The translations under genes were made by a program, and so were the position numbers. DNA of 64,000 bases. Source: Rhizobium sp. BK602. GTDB lineage: Bacteria; Pseudomonadota; Alphaproteobacteria; Rhizobiales; Rhizobiaceae. The DNA lies in the NCBI RefSeq assembly GCF_014195095.1, contig NZ_JACIBC010000005.1, positions 62,001-126,000 of the forward strand, written 5' to 3'. This document shows positions 9,032 to 17,027 of this stretch, piece by piece (position 1 is the first letter of the stretch; every line of letters starts with the position of its first letter). Under the pieces are notes generated by a model. It made no database searches, was not told where the DNA came from, and was given only the letters and a program-made list of their open reading frames with translations.

Positions 9032-10479
9032 TCGAAGACCTTTCCGAGGGAAGCGTAGAGATCGGGTTTGGACTTCTTGACCCGGATCGCGAAAAGCGCG
9101 CCGAGAACGCCCACCAGCACCATGGCATAGGGGAAAGCCTTGACGATCAGGCTGTCGCTGCCGGACAGGAGCGAAAGATTGGAACCGACCAGCACGAGCG
9201 ACGCCATGAGACCGAGCAGCGCCAGCGCCGGAGCGATCGTCGTGGTCCAGGCGCTGTAACCATTTGGCGTCTTGCGGAAGAACATGACGATAGCGACACA
9301 GACCAGCACCTGCACCAACAGGATGCCGATGCCGGCAAGCGCCGCCATCCACGAGAAGACGACCGTATAGGGATCGGCGCCGAAGATCACGAACAGGGCG
9401 AGGATGACGGCCGCGATCAGGCTTTGCAGAAGACCCGCTGCATAGGGTGAACCATGCTTGGGGTGAACGCTGCCGAGCACTTTAGCGGCCATGCCTTCGC
9501 GGCCGAGCGCGAAGAAATAGCGGTTGAGCGTATTGTGGAAGGATAGGATGCAGGCGAACAGGCTGGTGATCAGCAGCACGTTCATCACCTGGCTCGACCA
9601 TGCCCCAAGTACGGAGTTTGCGGCATTGAAATAAAAGCCGTCGAGGCTCGCGACCGCGGCCGCCTGCACCTTGCCCGGGCCGTAGAATTGCACGATTGCC
9701 CAGGTCGAGAAGGCATAGAAGAGAGTGATGAGCAGCACGGCGACATAGGTGGCGCGGGGAATGGTCTTTTCCGGATTTTCGGCTTCCTCGCCGAAAATCG
9801 CCGTGGCCTCGAAGCCGATGAAGGAACCGATGACGAAGACCAGCGCCACGCCAAGACCGGGCGTAAAGACCGAGGACGGCGCGAAGGAGGAGAAGGTGAT
9901 GCCTTCCGGTCCGCCGCCGGAAAAGACGATGCCGAGATCGAGAACCAGCAATATGGCGATTTCGGCGATCATGCAGACGCCGAGGATCGTGCCGGAGAAG
10001 GCGATATTGCGCTGGCCGCAGACCAGGACCACGACGAGGGCCGCGAAGGCCCAGGCCCACCAGGGCAGCAGCAATCCCAGCGGCGCCATGGCGTTGGCCA
10101 TGAAGAAACCGAACAGGCCATAGATGGCGATCTGAACCGCGCTATAGGTGACCAGGGCCATGAAGGCGCCGCCCACGCCGGCCGGCTTGCCGATGCCGTG
10201 GGTGATATAGGTGTAGAACGCCCCTGCTCCGCCCACATGCCGGCTCATGGCGGTGAAGCCGACCGAGAAGAGCAGGTAGAGCAGGCCGGCGAGCACGAAA
10301 GCGCCGGGAACGCCTGCGCCATTGCCAAAGGCAAAGGCGGCCGGCGAAGCGCCGACGACGGCCGTGAGCGGTGCGGCCGCGGCAACGACGAAGAATACGA
10401 TATGAGCGAGGCCCACCGAGTCCTTGGCCAGACGACGCTCCGGCGCCGATGATGCGGGCATGTTTGCTTCCAGTGTCAT
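9028..10479 (-). CDS. APC-superfamily amino acid/amine permease
   Basis: 483 aa with about 12 hydrophobic segments. The first helix carries the APC signature region (IVFFVVAAAAPLTAVVGASP), and the GFEATAIFGEEAENPEKTIP motif is the conserved helix 6 to loop of this superfamily. It imports amino acids or amines across the inner membrane by proton symport or exchange. It is the first gene of a minus-strand operon with the 57-aa peptide and copper amine oxidase, so a primary amine such as an aromatic or polyamine substrate is likely. The AraC gene is divergent 112 bases away. The exact substrate is unknown. Confidence 0.88.
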   Translation of the reverse strand: MTLEANMPASSAPERRLAKDSVGLAHIVFFVVAAAAPLTAVVGASPAAFAFGNGAGVPGAFVLAGLLYLLFSVGFTAMSRHVGGAGAFYTYITHGIGKPAGVGGAFMALVTYSAVQIAIYGLFGFFMANAMAPLGLLLPWWAWAFAALVVVLVCGQRNIAFSGTILGVCMIAEIAILLVLDLGIVFSGGGPEGITFSSFAPSSVFTPGLGVALVFVIGSFIGFEATAIFGEEAENPEKTIPRATYVAVLLITLFYAFSTWAIVQFYGPGKVQAAAVASLDGFYFNAANSVLGAWSSQVMNVLLITSLFACILSFHNTLNRYFFALGREGMAAKVLGSVHPKHGSPYAAGLLQSLIAAVILALFVIFGADPYTVVFSWMAALAGIGILLVQVLVCVAIVMFFRKTPNGYSAWTTTIAPALALLGLMASLVLVGSNLSLLSGSDSLIVKAFPYAMVLVGVLGALFAIRVKKSKPDLYASLGKVFE

Positions 10480-10591
10480 GGAGAACCCCTCTTTGCTTGT
10501 CTATTGCCAAGAAGGTAAGCGGGACGATCTGGCCCCGAAATTGCAGTTTGTGCCAATGAATCGATAATTCGCGCCACGAAGCTCGCCGGAG

Positions 10592-11632
10592 ATGCCGAAA
10601 ATGGCAGTTGCACCGCATTTAATCAGCCGCATGCCAGCGCTTGCTTCAATTCGCGCCTCCGTCCTCATCCCGCTGGTGCAACAAATTGACAGACGATCCG
10701 GGAAAACCGACCTTCTGCTGGCCTCTCACGGCATTTTGCGCTCACAACTGGAAGATCCCTACGCTGTCCTGCCGATGGCGCGCTATGTCGCATTGTTCGA
10801 GGATGCCGCGACGATTACCGGCGAACCGGCCTTGGGGGCCCGCATGGGCACCGGTTTCAAGCCCGCCGACATAGGCCCGATCGGCATGCTGTTTTCGCTC
10901 TCGCCAACCATTCGCAGCGCCTTCGAGCGGCTGTCGAAATATGTCAACGCGGTTCAGGGAGCAACGAGCTCCGGCGTGTTTGAGGAGAAGGGCGATTTTG
11001 TCTGGAGCTACCGGATCGTCGATCCCAGCATGTGGCCGCGCCGACAAGACAGCGAATTCACGCTTGCCGCCTCCTGCCAACTCGTCCGTTCCTGCTTCCG
11101 CCGTGGCTGGCGGCCGATCGAGATCCATCTCGAACATCAGGCGCCGCGCGATACCAGAACCCTTGAGCGTATCTTCGGCGCCTCCATCTTGTTCGGCCAA
11201 TCCGGCAACCGCATCGTCATGAGCAGAGCCGAAGCTGACCGCATTCTTCGAACCGAGGATAAAAGCCTGGTCGAAATTCTGGAGCGACATATAGCCGATC
11301 TGGTCGACCAAACCGCAAACACGGACGCCGTCACGCAAAAGGTCCAGGCGCTGATCGGCATCTATCTCGGCCATAAGCCGGTCACGGTCACAGCGCTGGC
11401 CGCCGAACTGAAGATGTCGCCACGCAGCCTGCAGCGCCGGCTGTCGGAAGAAGGGACATCGCTCCGCGATCTTATCCGGCAGCACCGCCAGACACTCGCC
11501 GCCCATTATCTCGGGGAGCAACGGGCAACACCGATATCCGAGGTCGCCTGCGCATTGGGCTATGCAGACAATACGGTACTCTGGCGTGCGCTACGATCCT
11601 GGAAAAAAAGGAAACCATCTGCCTTCGGATAA
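10592..11632 (+). CDS. AraC-family regulator (OruR/ArgR-like), probable controller of the amine operon
   Basis: 346 aa. The N-terminal two thirds match the arabinose-binding-like domain of OruR/ArgR-type regulators (MARYVALFEDAATITGEPAL, then FKPADIGPIGMLF). The C-terminal AraC DNA-binding domain is clear (TALAAELKMSPRSLQRRLSE and ISEVACALGYADNTVLWRAL). It is transcribed away from the permease gene across 112 bases, the usual arrangement for a local activator responding to the substrate of the pathway. An alternative start, the Met at residue 14, is possible. The ligand is inferred to be an amine or amino acid. Confidence 0.85.
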   Translation: MPKMAVAPHLISRMPALASIRASVLIPLVQQIDRRSGKTDLLLASHGILRSQLEDPYAVLPMARYVALFEDAATITGEPALGARMGTGFKPADIGPIGMLFSLSPTIRSAFERLSKYVNAVQGATSSGVFEEKGDFVWSYRIVDPSMWPRRQDSEFTLAASCQLVRSCFRRGWRPIEIHLEHQAPRDTRTLERIFGASILFGQSGNRIVMSRAEADRILRTEDKSLVEILERHIADLVDQTANTDAVTQKVQALIGIYLGHKPVTVTALAAELKMSPRSLQRRLSEEGTSLRDLIRQHRQTLAAHYLGEQRATPISEVACALGYADNTVLWRALRSWKKRKPSAFG

Positions 11633-11692
11633 TTCGAACAAGCAGAAAGAAAATGCGATATGTCGGCAGAGCCTTTGAGTTATCGCGGCCCG

Positions 11693-11980
11693 CTATTGAT
11701 TCATCCGGGCGACGGAGATCAGGTATTGGCGGAAGGCGCCCTTCATCTCTTTGAAACTCGAATAGCCGCTCCGAGACGCAAGTCGCATGATGGTCGTTCC
11801 CGAAACGCCGCAGCTTCGCGCCACCGACTGCAGCGTCCCGAACGCGATGATCTCAGGCTGACTGAGAAGCAGCCGCATCGCCTTTTCCGGAAGAGCCGGA
11901 AAATCGATGCGCCGTTCGGCAATCAGCTGCTTCAGATCCCGTATGCTGGGCGACGTCTGCGGACTTGAGAATGGCAGCAT
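11693..11980 (-). CDS. Stand-alone RpiR-type HTH protein, lacking the SIS domain
   Basis: 95 aa from the ATG at 11980. Nearly the whole protein is the N-terminal HTH domain of RpiR/MurR regulators (FPALPEKAMRLLLSQPEIIA, then TLQSVARSCGVSGTTIMRLA and SGYSSFKEMKGAF). Full-length relatives are about 280 aa and carry a sugar-phosphate-binding SIS domain, which is missing: the frame stops at 11693 and the following 60 bases do not continue it. It lies 94 bases behind the inositol dehydrogenase gene on the same strand. It is either a truncated regulator or a small DNA-binding protein without ligand control. The frame is open upstream, but that part has no protein-like character. Confidence 0.6.
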   Translation of the reverse strand: MLPFSSPQTSPSIRDLKQLIAERRIDFPALPEKAMRLLLSQPEIIAFGTLQSVARSCGVSGTTIMRLASRSGYSSFKEMKGAFRQYLISVARMNQ

Positions 11981-12074
11981 TTCCAATCTCCCGGCATTGC
12001 GAAAGGAGGGAGTTCGGTCGCGTTGGCGCGACCGTCTGATTTGCCCTTCTGCCGTGAAACGGCCTCCATGAAGC

Positions 12075-13076
12075 TCAGCCGATAACGCTCGCGAGCGAGA
12101 CCGGGGCACCGGTCTTGACGGAAAGGGTTGCGGCCTCCGCCATGGCGAGCGCGGCAACGCCGTCTTCGAGCGTCACCGGCAAAGCCTTGTCACCATTGAC
12201 CGCATCCACGAAGGCCGCCCATTCGGCGGCATAGGCCGGCATGTAGCGTTCCAGGAAGAAGTAGGTCGGCTTGGCACCGGTCACGCCCTGCGTCGTCGAT
12301 TTCACGACGGTGTTTTCGAGCATGTTCTGCGCCTGCAGCAGACCTTCCGAGCCCAGCAGCTCGATCCGCTGGTCATAGCCGTAGACGGCGCGACGGCTGT
12401 TCTTGATGACGGCAATGCGGCCATCCGCATAGGTGAGCGTCACCACGGCGGTGTCGACATCCCCTGCCTCGCCGATCGCCGGATCGACGATGGAGGAGCC
12501 GACGGCCGTGACCGTAGCCGGAGCCGCACCCATGATGAAATTCGCCATGTCGAAGTCGTGGATCATCATGTCGCGGAAGAGGCCGCCCGAGACCTTGATA
12601 TAGGCAACCGGCGGCGGGGCGGGATCGAAGGAGGTGATCGACAGCAGTTCGGCCTTGCCGATCTCGCCCGCTTCAACGGCCTTTTTCAATGCGGAAAAGT
12701 TGGGGTCGAAGCGGCGGTTGAAACCGATCATGACGGGACGGCCCGTGGCGGCAACGGTCTTCCTGCAGCTAAGCGCCCGCGCGAGGCTGAGATCGACGGG
12801 CTTTTCGCAAAGCACCGCCTTTCCGGCCGCCGTCGCTTTTTCGATGAGATCGGAATGGGTGTCGGTGGAGGTGGCGATCAACACGGCGTCGATCGCGCCG
12901 TCGGCGAGAATAGCAGCGGTATCGCGCACTTCGGCACCATATTGAGCGGCAATCCTTTCGGCAGCCGCGGTATTGATATCGGAGACTGCGACCAGCGTGC
13001 TGCCCGGGTGACCGGAGATCGCGGTGGCGTGCACGCCGGCAATGCGACCGGCTCCAAGAAGGCCAACTTTAAGCAT
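12075..13076 (-). CDS. iolG: Inositol 2-dehydrogenase / Gfo-Idh-MocA family oxidoreductase
   Basis: 333 aa. N-terminal NAD-binding fold (VGLLGAGRIAGVHA) and the family's catalytic set: Lys in LCEKPVDLSLA, and Asp and His in FRDMMIHDFDMANF. The middle and end strongly resemble rhizobial inositol dehydrogenases (GFNRRFDPNF, NSRRAVYGYDQRIE). It oxidises myo-inositol or a related cyclitol to the inosose with NAD. It is the last enzyme gene of the minus-strand cluster starting with the hydroxylase at 19150. MocA of the rhizopine pathway belongs to the same family, so an inosamine or methylated inositol substrate is possible. Confidence 0.88.
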   Translation of the reverse strand: MLKVGLLGAGRIAGVHATAISGHPGSTLVAVSDINTAAAERIAAQYGAEVRDTAAILADGAIDAVLIATSTDTHSDLIEKATAAGKAVLCEKPVDLSLARALSCRKTVAATGRPVMIGFNRRFDPNFSALKKAVEAGEIGKAELLSITSFDPAPPPVAYIKVSGGLFRDMMIHDFDMANFIMGAAPATVTAVGSSIVDPAIGEAGDVDTAVVTLTYADGRIAVIKNSRRAVYGYDQRIELLGSEGLLQAQNMLENTVVKSTTQGVTGAKPTYFFLERYMPAYAAEWAAFVDAVNGDKALPVTLEDGVAALAMAEAATLSVKTGAPVSLASVIG

Positions 13077-13093
13077 GGGATTTCCTTTATTGA

Positions 13094-13918
13094 TCAGAGG
13101 CCGAGTTCGGCTTTGAAGGCGTTGAATTCCGTGTCGCCGATCGCGACATTGTGCTGCGACTGCGGATAGGAGCCGGTATTCACATCGGCGATGAATTCGC
13201 GGAAGGCGGCGATGCGCTCCTTTTGCAGCCTGTCGAATTCGGCGGCGAAGTTGCGATAGGTCTTGGCGTGGCGCGGCCGGTGGCCGTCGGTGTGACCGAG
13301 GACGTCTTCCGCAAAGAGATATTGCGCATCCGCACCCGGTCCGGCCCCCATGCCCAGCATGATCATCGAGGTATTCCGCGAGATCAGCTCGCCGACACGA
13401 TCCGGCACGACCTCCAGCTCCGCGCCGAAGCAGCCGATGGCCTCGAGCCGCTTGACGTGCCGGAAGACCTCAATCGCCTCCTGCGCCGTCTTGCCGACCG
13501 CGCGATATCCGGTCCAGGTGATGTAGGAGGGGATGAGCCCGACATGGGCGACGATCGGGACGTGGTTGTCGCAAAGCACCTTCTGGATATCCAGCGATGC
13601 CGCGCAGTAGAAGCAGTCTCCGCCCATGGCGGAGAAATGGAAGGCGGCGCGCAGATAGTCCTCGGCGATCGCAAGCGGTCGTCCCTCGAACTTGCCCCAG
13701 CCGCCATAGGGAAGGCCGACCTGCACGAAGCAGCGGCCCGCCGCCGCGCGCATCTCCGGCGAGAAGAACCGGCCCTCGATCGAAAGCATGTGGACGCCGG
13801 CGGCGTCGGCGGCGGCAGCCTCCTCCAGCGTCGTCACATAGAGCATGGAAATCTTCTCGCCCCGCGTCTTCATTGCGCGAATATCGGCGACGGTCGGGCG
13901 GTTATTCCTGTGGACCAT
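13094..13918 (-). CDS. PanB-like protein (ketopantoate hydroxymethyltransferase fold) with altered active site
   Basis: 274 aa from the ATG at 13918, four bases after the stop of the previous gene. The PanB fold is recognisable end to end: PTVADIRAMKTRGEKISML at the start, PIVAHVGLIPSYITWTGYR in the middle and MIMLGMGAGPGADAQ, GHTDGHRPRHAKTYRNF near the end. From memory of the PanB active site, the metal-binding Asp-Ser (GDSLG) is replaced by IEGR at 47-50, the second Asp by Gly in GLPYGG, and the catalytic Lys-Ile-Glu by YCAAS; only the late Glu (AELEVVP) and the His at 125 remain. It is therefore unlikely to make ketopantoate. Its place in a cyclitol-like operon suggests a lyase, aldolase or isomerase role there. 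Confidence 0.8.
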   Translation of the reverse strand: MVHRNNRPTVADIRAMKTRGEKISMLYVTTLEEAAAADAAGVHMLSIEGRFFSPEMRAAAGRCFVQVGLPYGGWGKFEGRPLAIAEDYLRAAFHFSAMGGDCFYCAASLDIQKVLCDNHVPIVAHVGLIPSYITWTGYRAVGKTAQEAIEVFRHVKRLEAIGCFGAELEVVPDRVGELISRNTSMIMLGMGAGPGADAQYLFAEDVLGHTDGHRPRHAKTYRNFAAEFDRLQKERIAAFREFIADVNTGSYPQSQHNVAIGDTEFNAFKAELGL

Positions 13919-13922
13919 GGGC

Positions 13923-14702
13923 CTACACCGTGAACGCGTTGCGGAAGGCTTCGAGCGCTGTTTCCGGATCGCCGGAGGCGAAGGCCTCCATGCCGACCGG
14001 GCCGGCATAGCCCATGGCCTTCAGAGCCTTGGCGATGCCGTGCCAGTTCACTTCCCCGGTTCCGGGTTCGCAGCGACCGGGAACATCGGCCACCTGGATT
14101 TCGCCAATCCACGGCAGGCACTTGCGGCAAAGCTCGATGAGATTCCCTTCGCCGATCTGGGCATGATAGAGGTCGAGATTGAGCCGCAGCCGTGGGTGAT
14201 CGATGCTCGACACCAGGGCAAGCGTATCCTCGGCACGACCGAAGGGCACGCCCGGGTGGTCGACAGGCAGGTTCAGGTTTTCGAGCGTGAAGATGACATT
14301 CTCCTCCTCCGCCATGTCGGCGACGCGGCGCAGCGTGTCGCGCGCCTTCAGCCACATGGCGCCGGTCACGACCTCGATCGGCTGGACGGGCAAGCCGCCC
14401 TCGCCGAGGCCCGTACCATGCAGGTTGAGGCGCTGGACGCCGAGGCGCTTGCCGACCTCAGCCGTTTCGCGTGCGGTACGCAGAAGCTCCTCGGCGCCTT
14501 CGTCGTCCGTGAGACGGCCGGAGAGATAACCGTTCATGATGGTGAAGGTCGCTCCCGTCGCTTCGAGTTTGGCCAAGTCATGGTCCGGCCAGTTCCAGAG
14601 GCCGACGCCGAAACCCATGTCCTTGAGACGGGAAGCGCGCCATTCGATGGGACGATCCCGCCAGATCATTTCGGCGCAAGCTGCCAATGCAAATTGTGTC
14701 AT
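13923..14702 (-). CDS. TIM-barrel sugar isomerase/epimerase (hydroxypyruvate isomerase-like)
   Basis: 259 aa, the usual length for the xylose-isomerase-like TIM barrel family that includes Hyi, IolE/IolI and MocC-type proteins. Metal-site motifs are visible: the Glu in IFTLENLNLP, the Asp/His in LRLNLDLYHAQIGEGN, the His/Asp region IGEIQVADVPGRCEPGTGE and a late Glu in VGMEAFASGD. The N-terminus (FALAACAEMIWRDRPIEWRA) is Hyi-like. It lies four bases after the Rieske gene and four before the PanB-like gene. It probably isomerises or dehydrates the keto-cyclitol or a product of it. The reaction is not determined by the sequence. Confidence 0.8.
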   Translation of the reverse strand: MTQFALAACAEMIWRDRPIEWRASRLKDMGFGVGLWNWPDHDLAKLEATGATFTIMNGYLSGRLTDDEGAEELLRTARETAEVGKRLGVQRLNLHGTGLGEGGLPVQPIEVVTGAMWLKARDTLRRVADMAEEENVIFTLENLNLPVDHPGVPFGRAEDTLALVSSIDHPRLRLNLDLYHAQIGEGNLIELCRKCLPWIGEIQVADVPGRCEPGTGEVNWHGIAKALKAMGYAGPVGMEAFASGDPETALEAFRNAFTV

Positions 14703-14706
14703 GTCG

Positions 14707-15018
14707 TCAGATCTCTACGAAAATGTCGCCGTTCTCGATGCGGACCGGCCAGGTCTTGAGGTTGATGCAGGCGGGCGCACGGGTCGCCTCGCCGGTCTTG
14801 TAGTCGAAGTGCGCACTGTGTTTCGGGCATTCGATGACGCCATCCATGACGAGGCCATCGGCAAGGTGCACCCGCTCATGCGTGCAGATGCCGTCGATGC
14901 AGAAGAATTCGTCTTCCGGGCTGCGGATCACCAAGAAGGTTCGCCCGCCATGGTCGAAGCGGTAGAGGTCTTCGAGTTCGACATCCTCGGCTGCGCAGGC
15001 GCGGGTCCAGGTCCCCAT
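14707..15018 (-). CDS. Rieske-type [2Fe-2S] ferredoxin (MocE-like)
   Basis: 103 aa. The two Rieske ligand pairs are complete: CTH at residues 45-47 and CPKH at 64-67. The length is that of a stand-alone Rieske ferredoxin, which passes electrons from a reductase to an oxygenase. I chose the ATG at 15018, with AAAGGA seven bases upstream, rather than the ATG at 15036, which lacks such a site. The likely partner is the membrane hydroxylase encoded at the start of the same operon. In rhizopine catabolism a MocE ferredoxin serves a similar hydroxylase. No ferredoxin reductase gene is seen nearby. Confidence 0.88.
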   Translation of the reverse strand: MGTWTRACAAEDVELEDLYRFDHGGRTFLVIRSPEDEFFCIDGICTHERVHLADGLVMDGVIECPKHSAHFDYKTGEATRAPACINLKTWPVRIENGDIFVEI

Positions 15019-15059
15019 TATCCATTCCTTTGTCATTTCAGTTCTGGGACGTGCGCCGG

Positions 15060-15887
15060 TCAGCCCGCCGCACCGGAAAGCTGGGGCGCATGGCCGTCAT
15101 GCGTTGCCATGTAGCCGTCGATCTGGGCTTCGAGTTCCGCCATGGTCTCGCCACCCGCCATGAGATCGGTGATTTCCTCGCGCGTCTTCTCGCCCTTGCG
15201 GAAATCGGCGGCCATCGCACCACGGATCAGCACCGCGAAATGATCGCCGACCGCCATGGCATGCATGACCTGGTGGGTGATGAAGACGACCGCGAGGCCA
15301 CGACGCTTCGCCTCGTTGACGATCCTCAAGACATGGGTCGCCTGCTTCACGCCAAGCGCGGCCGTCGGTTCGTCGAGGATCAGCACCCTCGCGCCGAAAT
15401 GAACGGCACGGGCGATGGCGAGAGACTGCCGCTCCCCGCCCGAAAGCCCGCCGACCAGCCGATCACCGTCGTCGATGCGCGTGATACCGAAGTCGCGGAT
15501 GGCCTTGACGGCGATCTCGTTTGCGCGTCTGCGGTCGAAGATCTTGAAGGGTCCCCAGCCCTTGGTCGGCTCGACGCCGACGAAGAAACTGCGGCCGATG
15601 CTCATCAGCGGGAAGGTGCCGCCGAACTGGTGGACCGTTGCGATGCCGCGATTGCTGGCGTCCCGTGGACCGGCGAACTCGACAGGTTTTCCGTCCATTT
15701 CCATCGTGCCGGAGTTCGGACGATAGACGCCCGAGAGGGTCTTGATCAGCGTAGACTTGCCGGCTCCGTTGTCGCCGAGCAGGCAGAGCACCTCGCCGGA
15801 ACGGATATCCAGCGAGATATCAGTGAGGACGTCGATCGGGCCGAAGGACTTGCAGATGTTTCTGAGCGTCAGGATGGGCGTAGACAT
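15060..15887 (-). CDS. Sugar-type ABC transporter ATP-binding protein (single ABC domain)
   Basis: 275 aa. Walker A GDNGAGKST, Q-loop region TVHQFGGTF, signature LSGGERQ, Walker B VLILDEPTAALG and switch His in VFITHQV. Most sugar transporters of this class (CUT2) have a double ABC protein of about 500 aa; this one has a single domain, like FrcA. The ATG at 15887 has GAGG seven bases upstream; another ATG at 15899 would overlap the permease stop as ATGA. It powers uptake by the permease and binding protein encoded just upstream. Confidence 0.9.
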   Translation of the reverse strand: MSTPILTLRNICKSFGPIDVLTDISLDIRSGEVLCLLGDNGAGKSTLIKTLSGVYRPNSGTMEMDGKPVEFAGPRDASNRGIATVHQFGGTFPLMSIGRSFFVGVEPTKGWGPFKIFDRRRANEIAVKAIRDFGITRIDDGDRLVGGLSGGERQSLAIARAVHFGARVLILDEPTAALGVKQATHVLRIVNEAKRRGLAVVFITHQVMHAMAVGDHFAVLIRGAMAADFRKGEKTREEITDLMAGGETMAELEAQIDGYMATHDGHAPQLSGAAG

Positions 15888-15895
15888 GACCGGCC

Positions 15896-16951
15896 TCATT
15901 TCTTCTTCGGCGAATAGGAGAGCGCCATGCTGCGGAAGGTGTTGTTCATCAGCACGGCAAGCAGAAGCATCACCCCGATGATGAGGCTCGACCAGTTGCG
16001 GTCGAAGGAGGTGAAATAGATGCCCTGGTTGACGACGGCAAAGGTGATGGTACCGAAGAAAATGCCGACGATGGAGCCGAAGCCACCGGTCAGCAGCACA
16101 CCACCCACGACCACCGAGATGATCGAGTTGAAGATGAAGGACATACCGGCCGAGACCTGGGCGGAGTTGAACAGGATCGCCTGGCACATCCCGACGAAAG
16201 CGGCGCTGGTCGAGGAGAGCACGAAGAGCGCGATGGTCAGCTTTGCCGTCGGAATACCGGCGTTGCGGGCACTGATCCTGTCGCCGCCCATGGCGAAGAT
16301 CCAGTTGCCGTAGGGCGAATAATGGACGACGTAGATGTAGAGCGCCGTCAGCCCCAGCCACCAGAAGATGATGACCTGGAACGTGTTGGCGACGAAGTGG
16401 CCGAAGAGAAATTTCGCAAGCTCCGGCGCCTTGAGGGCGACGCTCGTCGTGCCGGTGAGCAGCACCGAGAGGCCGAGCACCAGGCCGGCCACGGCGAAGA
16501 GCGTTCCGAGTGTAACGATCAGGGATGGCACGTTGGTTCGCACGACAAGGATGCCGTTGATGAGACCGACGATGACGCCAAAGCCGAGCGAAGCGGCGAT
16601 ACCGAGCCAGATCGGCAGTTCATAATAGCCCGAGATGATCGCGACCGTCATGGAACCGGCGGGGATCATCGAGCCGATGGAGATATCGAGATCACCGGCG
16701 ATCATCAGCAGGCCAATCGGGAAAGCGACGATGCCGAGATTGGCCGCGACGTTCAACCAGCTCGCCGCGCCCGTCGGCTTCAGGAAATCGATGCTCCCGA
16801 AGACGAGGAAAAAGACGAAGACGCCGAACAGGCCAAGAAAGGCGCCTGCTTCAGGCCGGCGGAACAGCCTGCCGATGGACACACCAGCGGCTTGGGAGGG
16901 AGGCGGCGTCTGCGCCATGACGATCGGTTGACTTGCGGTTTTCGAATTCAT
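15896..16951 (-). CDS. Sugar/cyclitol ABC transporter permease (CUT2 family)
   Basis: 351 aa with about ten hydrophobic segments after a roughly 35-residue cytoplasmic lead. The family features are clear: GLLMIAGDLDISIGSMIPAG after the third segment, the EAA-like cytoplasmic loop FAMGGDRISARNAGIPTAKL, and VVGGVLLTGGFGSIVG near the end. It forms the inner-membrane channel, probably as a dimer. The start at 16951 was chosen because longer forms run into the hairpin separating it from the binding protein gene. It overlaps or nearly touches the ATPase gene. Confidence 0.9.
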   Translation of the reverse strand: MNSKTASQPIVMAQTPPPSQAAGVSIGRLFRRPEAGAFLGLFGVFVFFLVFGSIDFLKPTGAASWLNVAANLGIVAFPIGLLMIAGDLDISIGSMIPAGSMTVAIISGYYELPIWLGIAASLGFGVIVGLINGILVVRTNVPSLIVTLGTLFAVAGLVLGLSVLLTGTTSVALKAPELAKFLFGHFVANTFQVIIFWWLGLTALYIYVVHYSPYGNWIFAMGGDRISARNAGIPTAKLTIALFVLSSTSAAFVGMCQAILFNSAQVSAGMSFIFNSIISVVVGGVLLTGGFGSIVGIFFGTITFAVVNQGIYFTSFDRNWSSLIIGVMLLLAVLMNNTFRSMALSYSPKKK

Positions 16952-16980
16952 GATGGTTCCCCTTCTCGGGTTGTGGCGGC

Positions 16981-17013
16981 GGTCGCTCCCTGGGGAGGTC
17001 ACAGGGAGCGACC
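16981..17013 (-). promoter_or_regulatory. Hairpin between binding-protein and permease genes
   Basis: Perfect 12-bp inverted repeat (GGTCGCTCCCTG and CAGGGAGCGACC) with a nine-base loop, in the 76-base gap between the binding-protein stop and the permease start. Hairpins at this place in ABC operons usually protect the upstream message, so the binding protein is made in excess over the membrane parts. Confidence 0.65.
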
Positions 17014-17027
17014 GGGAAGCGCGCGGC

